Below are positions 6,815 to 14,772 of a stretch of DNA of 33,692 nucleotides, one piece after another. The notes under the pieces were generated by a model that was not told the DNA's origin, searched no databases, and saw nothing but the letters and a program-made list of their open reading frames with translations. This DNA is from an uncultured Pirellulaceae bacterium (GTDB lineage: Bacteria; Planctomycetota; Planctomycetia; Pirellulales; Pirellulaceae): contig CALKNI010000040.1 of NCBI GenBank assembly GCA_938091115.1, positions 1-33,692 of the forward strand, read 5' to 3'. Numbering within the stretch: the first letter of the stretch is position 1; each line of letters begins with the position of its first letter. The position numbers were made by a program, and so were the translations under genes.

Positions 6815-8041
6815 TTATTTCTGTTTCACCCATTCAATCACCTGTTCGATCACCAACGTCTGTGTTTCGTTCCAGGTCATAGATGGTGCAGCATTGCTGC
6901 CTTTGACTGGTTTGAATCCATGTCCGGCGTTGGTGACTTCGACAAGTTTCACGTCACCGCCTGACGTCTTCGCCTTTTGATCGAGGTGTTTAGAAAGTTC
7001 AATCGGCACGGTGGGGTCCGTATCGCCATGCACCAGCAGAATGGGCGGGCTATCCGCTTTTAGATGTTGATCAGCGCTGACCAGATTTTTGATTTCCTCA
7101 GAGCTCAAACCATCAAATGGTTTGAACATCATTTCACCTTTTGATTGGCTCCTTGCCGGAAATCGCTCGAGCCGCTTATTCCAAAGTTCGGGGACGAGGT
7201 AAGTGGTAACGCCATAGAACGAGATCGCACCGATCACCGTGTGTTCGGTGCCCGGGCCAGTGACTTCCCCAGGAAGGAGATCGTTTGCCGTGAGGGCGCA
7301 GATTAACGCTTTCGATCCACCTGCGGACGTCCCCCACGTGACCATTTTGTGCGGGTCGGTACCAAAGCGTTCTGAGTTTTTTGCCAGAAATCGAATTGCA
7401 TCCTTGCAGTCCTGAAACAGCTGGTGGAAACCAAGCTCTTCGCCCTGGCCAAATACCCGGTAATCAATAGTCGCGACGGCGATCCCTGCATCGGTAAGTT
7501 CTTTCAGAATCAAATCGCCTTTCGTGTAGATGGCGTTTTTTGTACCCCCAGTGTTACCGCCTCCGTGGATGTAGATGAAGAGCGGTGCTTTTTCATAAAC
7601 TTTCTTTTTGGGGTAAATAAAGTCCAGCTTATTTCTCTGTTGGGAAGTGTTCTTCTTGTACTCGATGTCGAGTTCGTTTTTCACGCCCAGCGAATTTAGA
7701 ATTGCCTCTGCGCCTGGATTCTTCTTTGCATTGTTTGTTCGCGAGTTACCCGCACTCAATGTGTTCCGATTCCCTCGCTTAGCCGCCTGTCGAAATATCG
7801 CTTTCATTTCAGAATCGGAAAGAACGCTGTTTCCGTCTTTGTCGGCTCGCGAAAACCGCTTGAGAATCTGTTGGCGAACTGTCGACTCTTCCGCGTCAGA
7901 TATGACACCATCTTTATCAGTGTCGGCCTGAGGAAAGAGCTTAAGAATCTGTTGCTTGATCGAATCATCCGCGTTTGTGCGTGCTACAAAAGTCAGTGAA
8001 ACAAGCAGGCACAGAAATGTTAGTCCAGTGGTTTTCTTCAT
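6815..8041 (-). CDS. Exported protein with two EF-hands and a BD-FAE-like alpha/beta hydrolase domain
   Basis: A signal peptide (about residues 1-24, TNA-DD) is followed by two EF-hand loops, Asp40-Glu51 and Asp67-Glu78. The second has Ser72 where glycine is usual. A basic, low-complexity linker (about 85-110) leads to a hydrolase domain. Its oxyanion motif is HGGG (159-162), the nucleophile Ser239 sits in GTSAGG, the acid is Asp342 in HGDTDPTVP, and the base is His374 in NAGHGF. The domain resembles bacterial acetyl-xylan/feruloyl esterases and related carboxylesterases, which remove acyl groups from polysaccharides. It probably acts in the periplasm or at the cell surface, with calcium helping fold or anchor it. 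It shares its domain plan with the next gene downstream but is not a close copy of it. No clear ribosome site precedes the ATG. Confidence 0.87.
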   Translation of the reverse strand: MKKTTGLTFLCLLVSLTFVARTNADDSIKQQILKLFPQADTDKDGVISDAEESTVRQQILKRFSRADKDGNSVLSDSEMKAIFRQAAKRGNRNTLSAGNSRTNNAKKNPGAEAILNSLGVKNELDIEYKKNTSQQRNKLDFIYPKKKVYEKAPLFIYIHGGGNTGGTKNAIYTKGDLILKELTDAGIAVATIDYRVFGQGEELGFHQLFQDCKDAIRFLAKNSERFGTDPHKMVTWGTSAGGSKALICALTANDLLPGEVTGPGTEHTVIGAISFYGVTTYLVPELWNKRLERFPARSQSKGEMMFKPFDGLSSEEIKNLVSADQHLKADSPPILLVHGDTDPTVPIELSKHLDQKAKTSGGDVKLVEVTNAGHGFKPVKGSNAAPSMTWNETQTLVIEQVIEWVKQK

Positions 8042-8572
8042 GATTCTAATTTTTTCGCAGCATAGGTTGTGCTGAAAGGGAGTGATTAAAATTATCGGTC
8101 TAAAATTGGGGACGGTAGGAGATTTTTGCGTCCCTGAAGAACAAATCTCCCCAATTAATAGTTTACGTAATCACGGAGAAGAGTGGACAAAAATTGTCGA
8201 TTAAAATATTAAGTTGCAATTTTTCAACCATTTCGTAGCCGGCATCCCGTTTCGCTACTTCAAGGTTTGGTTCAAAAATTCCAGTGATTTAAGCATCCCC
8301 GCAGCTGTCCAGGCCGTGAGCCGATATGCAGAGGAAGACGAATTGGGAGAACCGTACGAGCATCACAGCCATTATGTTGTGATTCCGCTACGCGGCGATG
8401 TTTAAACGTACGACGGAATAGTCGGGGCAAAAGCTGAAACGAGTAAATTGCCTACTGGAATTCGATTTTGGATTTTTGTGGCCTTTTGGAGGCGGGGGCG
8501 GTATTGTAGGCATATCGTTTTATTTCAAATTTATCACGTAATAATATCCACGGCTCACTGAAAGGCTTGACC
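8042..8572. other. Intergenic region between divergent hydrolase and sulfatase genes
   Basis: No supported gene is present. A 63-codon plus-strand frame starting at a TTG (8214-8405) gives a polar peptide ending HYVVIPLRGDV, which could be a decayed gene end but cannot be assigned. The stretch just before the sulfatase is AT-rich and contains TAATAT at 8542-8547 as a possible -10, without a good -35. The promoters of both flanking genes are expected here. Confidence 0.45.
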
Positions 8573-10126
8573 ATGCCGTCACCTATGTTTCGATTACCTA
8601 ATATGCGTTTGTGGTTAGCGCTGATATTTCCGTCGGTAATTTTGGCCGTGTTGTCTACTGCCCATGCAAACGAAAAACCAAATATTATCGTCTTTCTCGT
8701 TGACGATATGGGGCCGATGGATACGTCAGTGCCGTTCATGACCGACGATCAAAGTAATCCCAAACGGTACCCGCTCAATGACTACTATCGAACCCCGGGC
8801 ATGGAACGATTAGCGGCCCAAGGGACACGGCTCAACAACTTCTACGCCATGAGTGTCTGTTCGCCGACTCGCACTTCCATCCTCACCGGACAGAACGCGA
8901 CTCGCCACGGCGTTACCCAGTGGATTCGTTCGGAGGGTAACAACAAGGGGCCGTTTGGCCCGCCTGATTGGAACTGGACTGGATTTCAAGATGCCACGCG
9001 AACCTTGCCTGGCCGACTTAAGACCGCGGGCTATCGCACGATTTTTATTGGCAAGGCGCATTTCGGACCGAACGATGAGCCCTCAGAATTCCCCGACAAT
9101 CTTGGCTTTGATGTCAATATCGCCGGCTGTTCCTGGGGGCAACCGGGTAGCTACTACGGCGAGGATGGTTATGGGCATCTCAAAGGCAACAAGAAACGTG
9201 CGGTTCCGCACCTTGAGAAGTATCATGGCTCTGAGACATTCCTCACCGAGGCACTCACGATCGAGGCCAAACAGCAAATCGATGAGGCGGTAAAGGACGA
9301 CAAGCCGTTCTTTCTCGACCTCGCGCTCTACGCGTTACACGCGCCCTTCCACAGCAATCCACGTTACGCGGCAAACTACGCCGATTCGGGTAAGGGCAAG
9401 TCCGCGCAAGCCTACGCGACACTGGTTGAAAGCATGGACACGTGTCTCAACGACGTCATGGATCACCTCGAAGCCAAGGGGATTGCCCAGAACACTCTGA
9501 TCATTTTTTTGGGGGACAATGGCAGCGACGCACCGTTGGGTCCGACTCACGAGCACAATAGTTCGTTCCCGTTGCGAGCTAAGAAAGGCACTCACTACGA
9601 GGGTGGGATGCGAGCTCCCTTTATCGCCGCGTGGGCCAAGCCGGACCTCAAGAATAAGTGGCAGCAGAAACTGCCGATTGCACAGGGTGCGATCCAACAA
9701 CAGCTCGGTAGCGTGATGGACCTGTACCCTACGATCCTCAATCTTGCCGAGGTTGCGGTGCCCAAGGGCCATGTAATCGACGGGACAGACCTGGCCAAAC
9801 AACTGGCCGGCAAGCGAAATCCTGACCGCGAAGAACGGTTTCTAATGCATTTCCCTCACAGCCACCGCAGCAATTACTACACAGTGCTCCGTCTCGGGGA
9901 GTGGAAGGTTATCTATCACTATCTACCGAGCATGAACCCCGCCAAAACACAGTATGAGCTGTTCAATCTCAAAGACGACCCATTTGAGAAATCAAACGTT
10001 GCCGAACAACAGCCACAGGTACTTAGGCGGATGATGCGTGAAATGGTTGAGCAACTCCAAGCCGAAGGCGCGCTATACCCAATGGATCAGGAGGGTAACG
10101 AACTCCGACCTCAGGATCCAAAATAG
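8573..10126 (+). CDS. Exported sulfatase of the S1 (formylglycine) family
   Basis: This enzyme hydrolyses sulfate esters. Numbered from the ATG at 8573 (517 aa), a signal peptide covers about residues 1-33 (ending STAHA). Next come the metal-binding start PNIIVFLVDDMG (Asp44, Asp45) and the active-site signature CSPTR, with Cys96 as the residue converted to formylglycine, in the longer block CSPTRTSILTG. Later motifs are the GKAHFG block, LGDNGSD with a metal ligand pair, and a C-terminal sub-domain (ELFNLKDDPFE). The ATG is chosen over the upstream TTG at 8567 because AAAGG lies 7 bases before it. Planctomycetes carry many such enzymes for sulfated algal polysaccharides; the specific substrate is not readable. 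The gene converges on the large minus-strand operon. Maturation needs a formylglycine-generating enzyme that is not in this window. Confidence 0.93.
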   Translation: MPSPMFRLPNMRLWLALIFPSVILAVLSTAHANEKPNIIVFLVDDMGPMDTSVPFMTDDQSNPKRYPLNDYYRTPGMERLAAQGTRLNNFYAMSVCSPTRTSILTGQNATRHGVTQWIRSEGNNKGPFGPPDWNWTGFQDATRTLPGRLKTAGYRTIFIGKAHFGPNDEPSEFPDNLGFDVNIAGCSWGQPGSYYGEDGYGHLKGNKKRAVPHLEKYHGSETFLTEALTIEAKQQIDEAVKDDKPFFLDLALYALHAPFHSNPRYAANYADSGKGKSAQAYATLVESMDTCLNDVMDHLEAKGIAQNTLIIFLGDNGSDAPLGPTHEHNSSFPLRAKKGTHYEGGMRAPFIAAWAKPDLKNKWQQKLPIAQGAIQQQLGSVMDLYPTILNLAEVAVPKGHVIDGTDLAKQLAGKRNPDREERFLMHFPHSHRSNYYTVLRLGEWKVIYHYLPSMNPAKTQYELFNLKDDPFEKSNVAEQQPQVLRRMMREMVEQLQAEGALYPMDQEGNELRPQDPK

Positions 10127-10302
10127 TGCTGGTTTGTTTGCGGAAGAAATTCTCAGTCCGGCTGTCAATTTTAGACTCGATCAAAGTTGGTCTGGAGACA
10201 ACGGGGATTCATCCCGTACGGTTCTGCGCTGCGAGTACACGCCAGCCACTATGATTTAAGGCTTCAAGAACTTGAATTAAATTTTGCCTGTCGATTGTCG
10301 CT

Positions 10303-13275
10303 TTATTTAAGCGTTGCCAGCCACGCGATGAGATCACGAAGTTCCTCGCGAGTCAGGGAGTTTGTAAAGCCGGACGGCATCGCGGTTCCCCTATCGACGC
10401 GATCTTCGATAGTTACAGCAGGAATCTCGCGGATTTTTCCGGTGGCGAGATCACGCAGGCTGACGCTATCGACAGTTTCTGATGTCAAGTATCCGGACAG
10501 AGTTCGGCCGTCGTCGGTCAGAATGGTCGACATTTTGTAACCTTCCTTGATCTGACGTTTCGGCCAGATGACCGCTTCGACAATCAATTCCAAGGGGAGC
10601 CCTGCAGCAACAGCGGTCAGATTCGGGCCGCTCTGAAAAGAATTCGTGGGCGGAGTCACTTCGTGAATCTGATGGCAAGCCGCGCAGTTCGTGAGCGACG
10701 ATAAAAAAACCTGTTTTCCGGCGGCAGCATCGCCGGATTGACGAACTTCTTTAATCAGTGAACGCACAAGCGCGGGGTCGTACGTGATGGCCTGGCCCTG
10801 GTTGATGCCTATTCGCGTTTTCAGAGCATTGACTAATTTAATGTCGTCGTGGCCGGAGGCACTAAGCCAGCGACTGATCAATTTGGCTTTGTCGGCTGAA
10901 AATTCGTTTTCGTTGAGAGCAGCTGCCAGCGCTTGAGCACCCCCGACGCGATTCATGATGATACTCAACACGGACCCAAACAATTCAGGGTTCTGAACTT
11001 CCTGAAGCAGTCGAAGGCTTGCAACTGCCGCCGTTATGAGGTCTTGTCGCGCGGTAGCTTCCAGTGCAGCAAGGTAAACCGTTGGCGAGACTCTAGTTGT
11101 GATCAATGGCTGGAATTCTTTGACCGCAATCTCGGGTACCAGCTCAGAAAGCGACAGGATCGCGGCGGATTGAGTCTGCTCGTCAGTCGTGTCATCAACA
11201 ATGAGTTTCAATTGTGAAATAAGTTGTGGCTGCTTCCAGAGTCCGGCCAGACGAGCTGCCGATGTGCGGACGCCTTGATTTTTGTTCCCGAGAAGTTTTG
11301 CCAGCTCTTTATCAACGATACCTGCTGGAATAACGCGCCGCCCTTCCGCGATCGCTGGAAGGGACATGAATAGCTTCGGATCCTGCAAAGCTTGTTGAAA
11401 GACACGGTCAAGGTCGCTCGCCGTACCAACTCGGGCGAGTAGCTGCAACAGCTCACGTTGGCCGTCGTCGGAAATCTCCGGTGATTCAATCAGTCCGCGA
11501 ACCTGTCCAGCAACATCGTCACCGCCAAAAGCCCGCAGCACGAAGATCAATCCGGCAGAATTTTCGAACTTGAGGAGACCCTGTTTTAATGCCGGCTGCC
11601 ATTGTGTCGCCAAAGCGTGGACGGTTTGCGTGAGTGCGTGGCTTGTAAAGCGGTCCATCGGGTGGTCCGTCGCTTTTGCAGCGATCGCCATTGACTCCGC
11701 CGAATGAATATCGCTGCAGGCGACAATTGCCTCCAGTCGGACTCGCGGATTCTCATCAATAACACTCTGGTTGAGCAAGTCAAGCGGTGATTCCAGACGA
11801 TCGTGCCAACGACCGGCGACGCGCGTTGCGTACGCGCGGGCACGGTGGTCTTTGGCAACCAGCAAACGTTCCAACAACGGTCGGTTAACGACCTCGTGTG
11901 ATTCAAAAACGCCGATCGCTTCGTATAGGTGGTGTTCAACGTTCGCATGGTTTTGATCGAGGTTTTTGACCCACGTGGTGATCGCTGGAATCGCTTCTTC
12001 TTTGGGCAGATCGGCCAGACGCCGTTTGGCTTGATATTGGACGTATCGCCAATCCGATTTGAGTTGCTCGCAAAGCTCATCAGCGTTCATTTTCGACAGG
12101 TCGGGCGCCTTGGCCAAGTCACGGTTGTTCGCCGTAATCCGCCAGATGCGACCGTGCGTCTTGTCGCGATCCGGATGTCGAAACGAAGCCTGGTAGTGAC
12201 CAATAATCGGGTTGAACCAGTCGGCAATGTAGATCGCTCCGTCCGGGCCGACCCGGATATCGACCGGGCGAAACGCGCTGTGAGAAGAGGCCATCAGGTT
12301 GGGCTTTGGCGTCAAGCGATGGCCGGCGCCGTCCGGCTCCCAGCCAAATCGATTCACATCGCGGGCAAAGTAGCCGGCGATCAGCATCTCGCCTTGAATG
12401 TCGTCGGGCAGATGCGGCGACTCGGCGAATTCGATGATCATGGACTTGATCCTCGTCTGCCCGATCGACATTTCGCGGCCCCAAAAGCTGCCGATTCGCT
12501 CTGTACTCACCATGCCGGGGAGAAGCTCGAAGATGCCTTGACCGTTGCCTTTGACAAATGGCTCGCCCCAGTTGCCGAAAGCAATTCCCCACGGGTTACC
12601 GTCGCCGCCGGACCGACGGAATCCGTCAAGTTGCAGCCGCCTCGGTCGCAACCGCCAAGAACCGTGTTCGTTCAACCGGCGAATTCCCCATGGCGTTTCA
12701 ACACGCGAGAATGCGTGCAGGCCCTGACAGAATAACAACTCACCACCAGGACTCCAGGTAAAGGAGTTGATATTCTGATGCGTGTCGCCTGTGCCGAATC
12801 CGGTCAGCAGCACACGGCGGGTGTCGGCCTGGTCATCGCCATCGGTGTCTTCCAGATGGAGAATGTCATTGCCTTCGCCGATATATGCCCCTCCGTGCCC
12901 GATCGCGAAACCAGTGGGCATGTTCAACCCGTCGGCGAAGACGGTGGTCTTGTCCGCTCGGCCATCGCCGTTGGTGTCGGTGAGGATCAGCAATTTGTCG
13001 TCTGGTTTATCGACAGGTTTCGCTTGCGGATACGCCCAGGTGCAGAGCACCCACAACCGTCCGGCAGGGTCCCACGACATGCAAACCGGGTTGGCCACGC
13101 CGTCGGTCTCGTCGGCGAACAGATTTGCCTGGTAGCCGTCGGCCAGGGTGAACGACTTCAGTTCGGCCGCGACTGTGTTGTCCGTTTCCGGCTTGGAAAC
13201 CGAGAGTGGATTTTGCGCGACAGCATTGGTTGTGGCCACAACGGCGAAAGTCAAATACAAGAAATATTTTTTCAT
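10303..13275 (-). CDS. PVC-type heme-binding protein: dehydrogenase-like beta-propeller, HEAT-like repeats and C-terminal cytochrome c
   Basis: A signal peptide (about 1-20, cleaved after AVA) is followed by a membrane-bound-dehydrogenase-type beta-propeller (about 30-380; blades with DTNGDGRADKT, DTDGDDQADT, GPDGAIYIADW). A long helical middle part of HEAT-like repeats (about 400-830) leads to a cytochrome c domain with the heme site CAACH (Cys864, Cys867, His868). The domain order is typical of the large planctomycete/Verrucomicrobia family. Such proteins are thought to be exported redox enzymes or electron carriers for sugars or alcohols, but no member is assigned a substrate here. It is the last gene of the six-gene operon, 71 bases after the DUF1501 gene. 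It may be the electron-accepting or oxidising partner of the upstream PSD1 cytochromes. No clear ribosome site precedes its ATG. Confidence 0.9.
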   Translation of the reverse strand: MKKYFLYLTFAVVATTNAVAQNPLSVSKPETDNTVAAELKSFTLADGYQANLFADETDGVANPVCMSWDPAGRLWVLCTWAYPQAKPVDKPDDKLLILTDTNGDGRADKTTVFADGLNMPTGFAIGHGGAYIGEGNDILHLEDTDGDDQADTRRVLLTGFGTGDTHQNINSFTWSPGGELLFCQGLHAFSRVETPWGIRRLNEHGSWRLRPRRLQLDGFRRSGGDGNPWGIAFGNWGEPFVKGNGQGIFELLPGMVSTERIGSFWGREMSIGQTRIKSMIIEFAESPHLPDDIQGEMLIAGYFARDVNRFGWEPDGAGHRLTPKPNLMASSHSAFRPVDIRVGPDGAIYIADWFNPIIGHYQASFRHPDRDKTHGRIWRITANNRDLAKAPDLSKMNADELCEQLKSDWRYVQYQAKRRLADLPKEEAIPAITTWVKNLDQNHANVEHHLYEAIGVFESHEVVNRPLLERLLVAKDHRARAYATRVAGRWHDRLESPLDLLNQSVIDENPRVRLEAIVACSDIHSAESMAIAAKATDHPMDRFTSHALTQTVHALATQWQPALKQGLLKFENSAGLIFVLRAFGGDDVAGQVRGLIESPEISDDGQRELLQLLARVGTASDLDRVFQQALQDPKLFMSLPAIAEGRRVIPAGIVDKELAKLLGNKNQGVRTSAARLAGLWKQPQLISQLKLIVDDTTDEQTQSAAILSLSELVPEIAVKEFQPLITTRVSPTVYLAALEATARQDLITAAVASLRLLQEVQNPELFGSVLSIIMNRVGGAQALAAALNENEFSADKAKLISRWLSASGHDDIKLVNALKTRIGINQGQAITYDPALVRSLIKEVRQSGDAAAGKQVFLSSLTNCAACHQIHEVTPPTNSFQSGPNLTAVAAGLPLELIVEAVIWPKRQIKEGYKMSTILTDDGRTLSGYLTSETVDSVSLRDLATGKIREIPAVTIEDRVDRGTAMPSGFTNSLTREELRDLIAWLATLK

Positions 13276-13346
13276 TGGTTAATCAAAGTTCGGATAGCGA
13301 ATAGTTCGGATTCGAAATAGGTCGAAGACATAATACAACGAATTAT

Positions 13347-14762
13347 CTACGAAATGATTTGGTCGATCACCCGCGCGGGTTCGACACCTGTGAGTTTGAC
13401 GTCGAGGCCGTTGATACCGTACGTGAGCTGTTCGTGGTCAATTCCAAGTTGATGAAGAATGGTGGCGTGCAGATCATGGATCGAAACCTTGTCGACCGTC
13501 GCGTTCAGCCCGAGTTCATCAGTTTCTCCATAGCTGACGCCTCCTTTGACACCACCGCCTGCGAACCACGTCGTAAAAGCATTCGGGTTGTGGTCGCGTC
13601 CGGGTTTGGCTTCAACCTGCGCGATCGGCAGTCGGCCAAACTCACCCCCGCAAATGACGAGCGTCTCTTCCAGCATCCCTCGCTGCTTCAGATCGGTCAA
13701 CAACGCGGCAATCGGCTGGTCCACCTCTTCGGCAAAGCCGCGATGATTGCCTTCAATATCTATATGGCCGTCCCAGCTTTTCTGGTTCTCCGTGCCTCCA
13801 CTGTAGAGCTGCACGAAACGAACGCCGGCTTCGACCATTCGCCGGGCGGTAAGGCACTGACGACCGAAATGAGCACAACGTTTATCGTCGAGACCATACA
13901 TGGCGTGCGTCGAAGGCGACTCGCGTTTTAGATCGAAGACCTCGGGTGCGGCTGTCTGCATTCGATAAGCGAGTTCAAAGCTGCGAATGCGAGCTTCCAG
14001 TTCAGCATTCGCCTCGCGGGATTTTTGATGTTCCCGGTTAAGCGTGTTGAGAAAGTCGAGTTGTCGACGCTGTTGCCGATCAGAGATGTTCGCGATACGA
14101 GTCAGATCGTTGATGGGCTGGCCATTATTATTGAGTGCTGTTCCCTGAAACGTGCTTGGAAGAAATCCGGCGCCCCAGTTCTGAGCCTGCCCTTTCGGAA
14201 GACCTCTACCCTGGGGGTCAGTCATCACGACAAAAGACGGCAGATTCTTGTTCTCGCTGCCCAGTCCGTAGGTGACCCACGATCCGACACACGGATACCC
14301 CATACGGCTGACTCCGGTATTCAATGTAAACAGAGCAGGCGAATGATTGTTGGACTTGCCGTGGCACGAATGCACGAACGCCATGTCATCGACGTGCTGG
14401 GCAACACTCGGAAAAATGTCAGAAACCCATTTTCCACACTCGCCATACTGTTTGAAGCTGAATGGCGACTGCATGAGCGCGCCGACTTTCTCGGGAAAGA
14501 AGCCGACTTCGTTGTCGAACCCCTCTAGTTTCTTGCCGTTTGACTTTGCCAACTGGGGCTTGTAGTCCCAGGTATCAACGTGGCTTTGGCCGCCATTCAT
14601 CACCAACCAAATAACCGACTTGGCGCGAGTGTTGATCTGTGGAGCCGAGGGAGCTGCTTTCACAAAGCGGGAAGTACACAGCGAGCTGACCGCGAGGGCA
14701 CCCAGTCCATAGCCACCAAGACTGATGATTTCTCGTCGCGAAGGTTTTGTGTTTGAGTTCAT
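13347..14762 (-). CDS. Tat-exported DUF1501 protein (first downstream partner of a PSD1 cytochrome)
   Basis: Numbered from the ATG at 14762 (471 aa), the N-terminus has a twin-arginine signal, PSRREIISLGGYGLGALAVSSL, cut near VKAA. The mature protein is a full-length DUF1501 domain, a family related to the alkaline-phosphatase/sulfatase superfamily. It shows the usual blocks NGGQSHVDTWDYKP, FVHSCHGKSNNHSPA, GSWVTYGLG, CLTARRMVEAGVRFVQLYSGG, LVICGGEFGRLP and the C-terminal HDLHATILHQLGIDHE. A longer frame back to 14981 lies inside the upstream gene and lacks family similarity, so the internal ATG, preceded by GGAAATC, is the start. Only 10 bases separate it from the upstream PSD1 stop, so they are surely co-transcribed. 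DUF1501 function is not established. Tat export implies that it folds, perhaps with a metal, before export. Confidence 0.92.
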   Translation of the reverse strand: MNSNTKPSRREIISLGGYGLGALAVSSLCTSRFVKAAPSAPQINTRAKSVIWLVMNGGQSHVDTWDYKPQLAKSNGKKLEGFDNEVGFFPEKVGALMQSPFSFKQYGECGKWVSDIFPSVAQHVDDMAFVHSCHGKSNNHSPALFTLNTGVSRMGYPCVGSWVTYGLGSENKNLPSFVVMTDPQGRGLPKGQAQNWGAGFLPSTFQGTALNNNGQPINDLTRIANISDRQQRRQLDFLNTLNREHQKSREANAELEARIRSFELAYRMQTAAPEVFDLKRESPSTHAMYGLDDKRCAHFGRQCLTARRMVEAGVRFVQLYSGGTENQKSWDGHIDIEGNHRGFAEEVDQPIAALLTDLKQRGMLEETLVICGGEFGRLPIAQVEAKPGRDHNPNAFTTWFAGGGVKGGVSYGETDELGLNATVDKVSIHDLHATILHQLGIDHEQLTYGINGLDVKLTGVEPARVIDQIIS

Positions 14763-14772
14763 GATTTCCAAA

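Noticed and set aside
8214-8405. 63-codon frame in front of the sulfatase
   Set aside because: It has a TTG start without ribosome site and no recognisable family. It could be a gene remnant but cannot be supported.
10263-10276. TTCAAG-AA-CTTGAA inverted repeat between convergent genes
   Set aside because: The 2-nt centre cannot form a normal hairpin loop and no T-run follows, so it is not called a terminator.
11929-12735. 268-codon plus-strand frame inside the PVC heme gene
   Set aside because: It is an antisense shadow of a strongly supported gene; the same holds for the other long antisense frames across 10303-25093 and 30516-33623.
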